From Rhipidocladum racemiflorum (Eukaryota; Streptophyta; Magnoliopsida; Poales; Poaceae): a DNA stretch of 64,000 nt. Within the stretch, counting starts at the first letter, position 1. Each line of letters begins with the position of its first letter. The translations under genes were made by a program, and so were the position numbers. Shown piece by piece: positions 57,670 to 64,000 of this stretch. The notes beneath the pieces were generated by a model. The model was not told the DNA's origin, made no database searches, and was given only the letters and a program-made list of their open reading frames with translations. The stretch spans positions 1,116,001 to 1,180,000 of the forward strand of contig JAYEVF010000026.1 in NCBI GenBank assembly GCA_036346355.1, read 5' to 3'.

Positions 57670-60298
57670 ATGGCGATTCCGCTTCATATATGGCACGGGG
57701 GGAGCCCGCAAATTTGCAGGGCCCATTTGTCAGCATGCATAATTGCGCACACATAGAGACAACTGTAAATCCACCGATAGAGTTGCGCACAGTAGCAAGA
57801 GCGGCTGCACGCGCTCTTAGTGTTGACCGTACATTGTACAAGCTCGTGGTAGATGGGGTTAGGCCCCATGTAGTGCCAAATAGCTTGCTTTACGTGTACA
57901 GCCTATTCGAGCTCCGTAGAACGAGTGCCTGGCAGTTCTACATGGAGAAGGCCGCACAGGAAGGGTTCGCACTAGGTGTTTACGTGAAGCTGGTCCCTCG
58001 CACCCCCGCTGGGGAGGCAGGGACGAGCCGAGCCCAGGAGGAGGACATGGGGGTCAATGCGGACGAACAACCCGAGCCCGAAGAGGAAATTGCCATGAGC
58101 TCGCAGCAAGTCCCGGTCAAGGGGCTTGGCGAGGATCTGGCGAGACGGATGCGCCCGTCCACTGAGGTTGATGCGGATGCCTAGGGATGACCCTCACCCT
58201 ACTTATGGTGATGGTCCTGGCGAAGATGAGGACCGGGGCCGCAATCGCTTTTTGCACTCATTTGGACCCGGCCAACTGTGTTCTAGCCCGCTTGGAGGAT
58301 ATTTCTAAGCGTGGGCAAGACCATAGTGACATAGAACTCGACCAGGAGTTCGCCACAAAGGACGAAGCGATGCACTTCTGCAATAATTACGCCGTGGTGA
58401 CCTGGCGTGACCACCGTGTGCATCGCTCGAACCAGAACTGCTTCGAGCTTAAATGTAAGAAAGGGCAGCAGTGCGGATTCTATGTTCGTGCTCAACGCCC
58501 TAAACATCAGAACCATTTCATTATACGCCGCTACACACATACGCATGCCTGCAGGCGCTTGTTCTAACACAAGCGGCGTGGTGAAATCAAGATTCATCGC
58601 GCCAAATCCTGTTAGACGTCTTTGAAGGCCGACCTTAGTCTCAGGCCCGCAACCATAATTGCTGAGATGCAGAATAGGACAGGGATGCCCATAACCTACC
58701 TACAGGCTTGGCGAGCAAAGCAGATGGCTTTGAAAATGCTGTTTGGTAGTTTCATGGAGTCATTCAATTGGGCTCCACGCCTATTGAGGTGGATAGCTGC
58801 AACAAACCCGGGCTCCGAATATGCTATTGCTGTTGAATCCGTGCAGCTTCCCGATGGAACAACTGCTCCAGAACACTACTACCTCCTCAGGGTGTTCTAG
58901 GCGTTCGGTCCATGCATCACGGCATTCAGGAACTGCCGTCCTGTTATATGCGTGGATGGAACATTTCTATCCGGCCAGTACAATGGCACCCTTCTTACCG
59001 CCATAGCTGCCGATACAAACAACCAGCTACTACCGCTGGCGTTTGCCGTGGTCGAGAGCGAAAGCAACGACAGCTGGTACTGGTTCCTATCCCTGGTGAA
59101 GACCCGTGTGGTGCGGGATAGGGCCGGGGTGTGCGTCGTATCGGACCGTAATGCAGAGGCTCTTTGAGCAGCCCTCGATAGAATGGCGGAAGATGAAGAT
59201 TGCCCTTGCACGTGGAGAGACGTCCAGCGTAGATGGTGCATCGTCACACGAGGCGAACACATACACCATGTGCGAGGAACAAGAACATGGTGAAGCTATT
59301 CAAAACCCTATGCATGCAAAACCAAGCTGCGCCAAGTTCGATACGATATTTAACCCGGTGAGCAGCGCTCAAAGGAACTGGTGGCGGAAGAGACCATGGA
59401 GGGCACACAGTTAATTGGTGACTCGGAGGTCTCCGTGACGGGCGCAAGATGACATTCGCTCAATGGATAGCTCGTAAACCCGCCGAGAGATGGGCCTGGG
59501 CGCACGATACAAGCGGTGCTCGGTAAGATAATGCCCTCTCTAATGCGTTACCACATCATTTGATCGCACTATTTTGCACCTAAGCGGTATGCTTCTCTTC
59601 TGAGATACTCCATCATGACGACGAACTTTGCCGAGTCGTACAACAATGTGCTGCGGGGGGCTCGTTGCCTACCCATTTGCCCAATCATTGAGCTCACATT
59701 TTTTAGGACCGCGAAATACTTTGTTGATCGCCAAAGGGCGGCGTACAACTGCGGCTCAACCTTCGCTCCCCGTGTCGAGGCTTTGTTGCAGCGTCGTAGG
59801 CAGAAAGCTCAATTCCACCGCACGCGCATGATGGACCCTGCGCAGAACATTTTTCTCATCGAGTGCAAGCGCAAGCACCGTTCGGGATACTCCGCGGGGG
59901 ACACAAACCAGAGATGCCAGCTCGGCCTGTATGAGGCGACCTGCTCATGCAACAAGCCTCGCCTAGAGCACATCCCCTGCTCGCACGTGCTAGCAGCGTG
60001 CCGTGATATGGGGGACAACGACGGCACACAATATGTCACACCGTACTACCGTATGGATGCCGTTAGAGCAACATGGACGGGGCATTTCGAACCGTTCAAC
60101 ATCGGCACGAACTACAAGACCTCCGAACCCCCTAAGTGGCTCCCGTACCCCACACTAAGGCTCGATACGCCGGGTAGACCGCGTTCCGCGCGGTTTGAGG
60201 GTGACATGGATGCGTCTCAGCGAGACGATGGCCTTCGGCATTGTCGCATCTGCAGGCAGACAGGGCATGACCGTAGAGGCTGCCCAAACAGAGGGTGA
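57670..60298 (+). pseudogene. MuDR-type transposase pseudogene of the second MULE
   Basis: It begins MAIPLHIWHGG at 57670 and loses frame in a G run, then follows the N-terminal module (LQGPFVSMHNCAHIETTVNP; VDGVRPHVVPNSLLYVYSLF), the DNA-binding region (NCFELKCKKGQQCGFYVRAQ), ITYLQAWRAKQMALKMLFGS, the catalytic VDGTFLSGQYNGTLLTAIAA and VCVVSDRNAEAL, then the C-terminal exon from MTTNFAESYNNV (59615) with the SWIM finger CSCNKPRLEHIPCSH and knuckle CRICRQTGHDRRGC. Frames break near 57690, 58184, 58567-58622, 58900, 59167 and 59400, and an intron-like gap precedes 59615. The same domain order as the intact copy, clearly diverged in sequence. Confidence 0.88.
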
Positions 60299-60502
60299 TG
60301 TTGTCCAATGTAATATTTAAACTATACGCATTAGACATGCAACATCTTCTTACTACCTTCATTTTGCATTCTCCTCGTGAAATGTCAGTTATGTAATTTA
60401 TGAACCTAAATTTCTTTGGGTATGTACAGTGGTTTTGTAATTTCTTCTGATGTTTTTTTTGTATTTCATTGTTTCATTCCCTCGAGATTATGCAGGCTTG
60501 TG
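60299..60502. other. Spacer between transposase and PMD genes, second MULE
   Basis: 204 bp, AT-rich, non-coding. Comparable in length with the 222-bp spacer of the large MULE. Confidence 0.5.
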
Positions 60503-61809
60503 ATGGAGTTGCTAGAGTTATTGCGGTCGAAGTATGATGAAGACCACAGGGCCCGCAAGTGGGCCTCCGGCCAGACGGTAACGTCATTACTACACTATCG
60601 TAACGTATCGCAAGCGTACGCACCTTTCGTTATGCTCAGTATGTTTACTTGCTCTGTCCTTGCAGCTTAACACTCTCCGCATGCGTGGCTCCCGTAACAT
60701 TAAGAGATTGGACCCTGAGTTCATATACGGCCTCGGACGGACAGGCCTGTTAGCTTTCGCATTTATGGTGCGTGGAGCCGACGAAGGAGAGGGCCAGCGG
60801 ACCCCGATGCCTAGACTGGACGGGGCCCTTATCACCGCGTTGGTCGACAGATGGCGTCCGGAGACGCATACTTTCCACCTCCCCTTCGGCGAGATGACGG
60901 TGACCCTCAAAGATGTCGCCATGCTATTTGGCCTTCCACTTTCCGGTAAACCCCTCGTAGTGCGCAAGCCCTCCAAAGAGGCATGGAAGAACTATGTAGA
61001 GGAAAGGTAATAGATGTGGAAGCACACGAACCACACTTATTTGGGAGCTAACGTGATTTCCTAACATGTGATTTTCTTCGATGCAGGTTTGGCACAACGT
61101 ACACGGGGAACTGTGATCAGGGAGTCTCTTTCACATGGCTCGACAGTCTCCCGGAGGCTGGACCATGTCCTGAAAATGCTGACCCTGGTTAAATAAATAG
61201 GCACTTCTAGGTGTACCTCTATTTCCTCCTTGCAGGAATTTTATTTACAAACGGAAATGGTGATTCCGTTGCCCCCCACCTCGTTTGGGTCGCTCGGGAA
61301 TTAGCCGAGCAGGTGCGAGAAGATGCAGCACCGGACTTCTACGGCTGGGGCTCGGCAGTTCTCGCAGACACATATCGCGAGATGTGTGCGGCCTGCCACC
61401 GGTCACAGCCAACTTCAATAATGGGAGGTTGCCCCCTGCTTCTACAGTTGTGGTCCTGGTCGTACCTACCCATGGCGCGACCAAGAGTGTCAAAGCGGTA
61501 CTACCCAGTGCCCATTGATGAAGCTAACGTGCATCCACTCGCAAGGCCAACCTTGGGTTACAAATGGATGCATGCCAGACTTCGATGGGCCCAGGAATCA
61601 GACCGCGGCTCCTACCCTCGTCTCGTGGGGGACCTAGACTTCCTGACATCAACGCAGGTCACGTGGGATCCCTTTTCCACCAGGCCAGCGGAGGAGGTTG
61701 CGTCGGGAGGCCATATCTCCAATCTGTACGCAGGCAGCCTCATTATTGGATGACGAAATGCTTCGTCAACAGGCGTATTAAGCGGTACCTGCGGCCGCAT
61801 TAAGAATCT
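60503..61809 (+). pseudogene. PMD gene of the second MULE, cut by a retrotransposon
   Basis: Exon 1 (60503-60577) reads MELLELLRSKYDEDHRARKW. Exon 2 (60666-61006, GT-AG on both sides) reads LDPEFIYGLGRTGLLAFAFM, ALITALVDRWRPETHTFHLP and TVTLKDVAMLFGLPLSGKP. Exon 3 starts at 61087 (FGTTYTGNCDQGVSFTWLDS), with a stop near 61190. Coding resumes at 61211: VYLYFLLAGILFTNGNGDSV, FYGWGSAVLADTYREMCAAC, LQLWSWSYLPMARPRV and PTLGYKWMHARLRW, to a stop at 61753. The remainder is lost to the LTR at 61810. Exon positions match the PMD gene of the large MULE. Better preserved than that copy at the 5' side. Function unknown. Confidence 0.85.
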
Positions 61810-62867
61810 TGTCGCCAAGAAGGGCAGTGGCGTTGAGCCACTCCTCGAGGCGACAGCCAAGGTGCTCGCCCAGGGCGAGTGGCGTTCGAGCCACTCCTCA
61901 GGCGACGGCCAAGGTGCTCGCCAGGGGACAGGTGGCGTTCAGGCCACTCCTCGGGGCGACCAGCCAAGGTGCTCGCCCGGGGGACAGGTGGCGTTCAGGC
62001 CGCTCCTCGGGGCGACCAGCGAAGGTGCTCGCCCAAGGGACAGGTGGCGTCCAGGCCACTCCTCGGGGCGACCAGCGAAGGTGCTCGCCCAGAGGGCAGG
62101 TGGCGTTCAGGCCACTCCTCGAGGCGACCAGCCACGGAGCTCGCCCAGAGGACAGGTGGCGTTCAGGCCACTCCTCGGGGCGACCAGCAAAGGTGCTCGC
62201 CAAGAGGGCAGTGGCGTTCGAGCCACTCCTCGGCGTAGTTCCCAAGAATCAACCCCCGTAATACGTACTTTCTGAGCGAAGGGTCAAGGGTATTTAATGC
62301 GAGACGTGCGCATTAATTGCAGGCTGTGGTATGGCGGCGCGTCTTCCCTAGGCGCGCATTAATGATGGGTGGCGCCGAATCGACACCCCCTCTCTCCTGG
62401 CGGAGCATGCAGGGGTGACAGACAGGCGGGGCCCAAGGCGAAGTCTAAGTCAGTTAGGACAAGACATTAAATGTGATGTAAGAGAGTATGACGGGTGCAT
62501 TAAATGCACCAGAGTAATGCGTGTCAGGCAGCTTGCTTTACGCATAAGCTTGTAAGCCCCATGCGCCTCGGCCCGGCCCAGTATAAAAGGGAGCTAGGAT
62601 GCATGGGAGAAGGTTGTTGATGATTGGGTTGGCGAGAACTGAGAGGGTCTTCTTCCCGGCCTTGTAAGAACCTTGAACTCGGAGGAAACCACCAAGCGAG
62701 GACTAGGGTTATTACTCCTTTGGAGGGCCCGAACACAGGTAAACTCGACTGTCTTCTTGCTTGCTTCCGATCCGTTCTTCCTGTCTTTGGAGCGGTTGCC
62801 ACAAAAGCCCCGATCCGAATCTCTCAAGCACCCAGTCTTAGGGTGCCTGTTGGTTAGTAAGCCGACA
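61810..62867 (+). repeat. 5' LTR of the right Tat-type element
   Basis: 1058 bp, TGTCGCCAAG to GTAAGCCGACA. A TATA box (AGTATAAAAGGG, about 62580) divides a repeat-rich U3 from R/U5. Confidence 0.85.
61820..62240 (+). repeat. 56-bp tandem repeat in the LTR U3
   Basis: Seven to eight units of GGTGGCGTTCAGGCCACTCC with TCGGGGCGACCAGCCAAGGT. Five successive starts at 61931, 61987, 62043, 62099 and 62155 are exactly 56 bp apart. Because 56 is not a multiple of 3, all three frames stay open across it and look like genes. Confidence 0.92.
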
Positions 62868-62868
62868 G

Positions 62869-62884
62869 TGGCGCGCCAGGGAGG
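62869..62884 (+). promoter_or_regulatory. Primer-binding site of the right Tat-type element
   Basis: TGGCGCGCCAGGGAGG, one base after the LTR end. The TGGCGCGCCAGG type is usual for the Tat lineage (tRNA-Arg). Confidence 0.8.
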
Positions 62885-62957
62885 GGCTTAGTGGTTAGAT
62901 CGTTCCTTTCTTCCATTCCTTTTGGAGGAGTTTGCAAGAATCCGAAGATCATCCGGT

Positions 62958-64000
62958 ATGGCGGAATCTCATCGTCAGTAGCGCCCTCCCGAGGAAAGCG
63001 GCGCCGGCCGATCTCGGCTCCGGTAAGGAAGTCGAGTCGGTGAGTCCTTCATGCGGCGGGAGGCGCGAGCCGCATCCAAGCCCGGAGTTCACCTGGTCCA
63101 ATCGGCGCTTCTTTGTTGGGGAAGATACCCCAATGCAAAGCCTTCATGCGGCCGATTGCTCTGGATCATCCTCCTGGTCCAACTAACGGGCGACACCCAG
63201 CCACCCCTTGGCTCCAGGACATTGCCCGTCTAGTGGACTCGGCCCAAGAAGAGTTCTTTGTGGCAATTCAGCCGGGCTTCCGGCGTCCTCCGCCAAGGAG
63301 TTCGTATGGTGGATGCACAAGCTTCCGATCGCTCTTTAGCGACCTCTCCGCCGCGAGCCGGGATAAAGGGAAGGGAGTACTGGCTGCAGCCCCCTCTGCA
63401 ACAGGGGGGCGTGCACAAGCTTCCGCATCTTCCCGCGGTACTCCCATGCCGGAGGAGAACCGCGGGGATCTAAGGGCACGCCTCAATGAGGCGGCTCCAG
63501 CGAGCGGCGATCTGCGTCAAGTTCTTCTGAGGCGTCATCCGCAACAACGCGCCGAACCCCATTGCCGGGTCGGTCGGAGAAGGGGCTTCCCTTCCGACTG
63601 GGAGAGTGTAGACTCGCACTCCTCGACCCCATCTCGAGTCGTGGGGCTGGTGGGCGACACTACTCCCCATATAATGTTGGGTGCAGGCGTTTTCCCTCCG
63701 TCTCGCCAATCGGCGTGGCGTAAAGATTTCGTCCGCGCCCATCGAGAAGTATGACGGCACCACCAACCCTGAAGAATTCCTGCAGATTTATACGACGGTG
63801 GTGCGTCTTTGCCGGGGTCGAGATAGAGTTATGGCCAACTACTTCCCGATGTCGCCGACAGTTCGCCCGCTCTCGTGCCGAACCTTCCTCGGGGTTCGGT
63901 ACACTCGTGGGAGGAAGCGTGCGACATTTTGTCGCCAACTTTCAGGGCTCCTACGCTCAACCGGGTGTGGAGGGCGACCTCCACGCTTTGGAGCAGAGGG
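62958..64000 (+). pseudogene. Gag of the right Tat-type element, frameshifted, partial
   Basis: It starts MAESHRQ (62958) and decays at once. A variable Pro/Arg-rich region follows in changing frames. The conserved core appears at about 63740-63830 (IEKYDGTTNPEEFLQIYTTV, RVMANYFPMS). The frame changes near 63850, then SVHSWEEACDIL and, in another frame, VANFQGSYAQPGVEGDLHAL to the window edge. Retrotrans_gag family; defective. Confidence 0.82.

Larger units (their letters stand above)
46484..61809 (+). mobile_element. Second MULE with transposase-PMD pair, degraded and interrupted
   Basis: A plus-strand transposase pseudogene (57670-60298) followed after about 200 bp by a PMD gene (60503-61809) repeats the arrangement of the large MULE. 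A candidate left terminus starts at 46484 with GGAATTTTGG, then an AT-rich segment and a GC-rich run of GGCGGC/GCCGCC palindromes. Without the right end I cannot confirm it. A Tekay-type retrotransposon (48232-56013) lies in the upstream part and a Tat-type element cuts the PMD gene at 61810. The transposase-PMD part is firm and the left boundary is not. Confidence 0.6.
61810..64000 (+). mobile_element. Tat-type Ty3/gypsy retrotransposon, 5' part
   Basis: A 5' LTR (61810-62867), a PBS of the tRNA-Arg-like type used by Tat elements, and a decayed gag running off the right edge. It interrupts the PMD gene of the second MULE. The gag domain wording (EKYDGTTNPEEFLQIYTTVV) is typical of RIRE2-like grass elements. 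Confidence 0.85.

Noticed and set aside
26416..61809. The two MULEs as arms of one giant inverted duplication
   Set aside because: The genes differ at many residues, introns and flanks do not match, and the first MULE has its own complete ends and target duplication.
61809..62275. Overlapping open frames of 115-150 codons
   Set aside because: Created by the 56-bp tandem repeat in the LTR U3, open in all three frames.

Overview
This window looks like nuclear DNA from a grass (Poaceae). Spliced plant-type fragments, Tat and Tekay-type Ty3/gypsy elements, CACTA elements with subterminal repeats, Tourist-like MITEs with TTA/TAA target duplications and MULEs with plant mobile domain genes all fit that origin. 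I cannot name the species. I see no intact ordinary host gene. The window is a nested mosaic of mobile elements around at least one dismantled host gene.

Layout. (1) 1-6601: 3' part of a Tat-type LTR retrotransposon. It has an antisense gene, a GC-rich repeat leader, a polypurine tract and a 3' LTR. The LTR is split by a 3.8-kb CACTA element (2585-6417, TSD TCT) that carries hairpin arrays and 5S-rRNA-derived sequence. (2) 6602-8047: a broken MITE, a hAT-like MITE and unassigned sequence. (3) 8048-19223: a second CACTA element (TSD CAC) holding one captured bHLH exon, split by a 7.9-kb Ty3/gypsy element (10887-18758) with near-identical LTRs. (4) 19935-35142: a 15.2-kb MULE with long terminal inverted repeats and a perfect 9-bp target duplication. 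All its recognisable genes are on the minus strand: an intact-looking 840-aa transposase, a plant mobile domain (PMD) gene, a small acidic-tailed protein and a GRF zinc-finger protein. (5) 35143-43180: an S-domain (G-type lectin) receptor-kinase pseudogene. The MULE landed in or next to its lectin region. The rest is broken by two hAT elements, two internal Tourist MITEs, an ARL2/TITAN5-like fragment and a solo LTR, and a third Tourist MITE abuts its end. (6) 43469-46483: mostly featureless, with one MITE. (7) 46484-61809: a second, degraded MULE on the plus strand, again with transposase followed directly by a PMD gene. It is split by a truncated Tekay-type retrotransposon (48232-56013). (8) 61810-64000: 5' LTR, primer-binding site and decayed gag of another Tat-type element, inserted in the second PMD gene.

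The most interesting object is the 15.2-kb MULE. Its boundaries can be fixed to the base. It links a MuDR-type transposase to a PMD gene and two more plant-type genes, and the transposase-PMD pair recurs in the second MULE. The two copies differ enough to be separate lineages, which suggests a stable association and not a chance capture. The relative order of insertions can be read from the nesting: Tourist MITE, then Tat element, then CACTA on the left; CACTA, then gypsy in the middle; MULE, then Tekay and Tat elements on the right.
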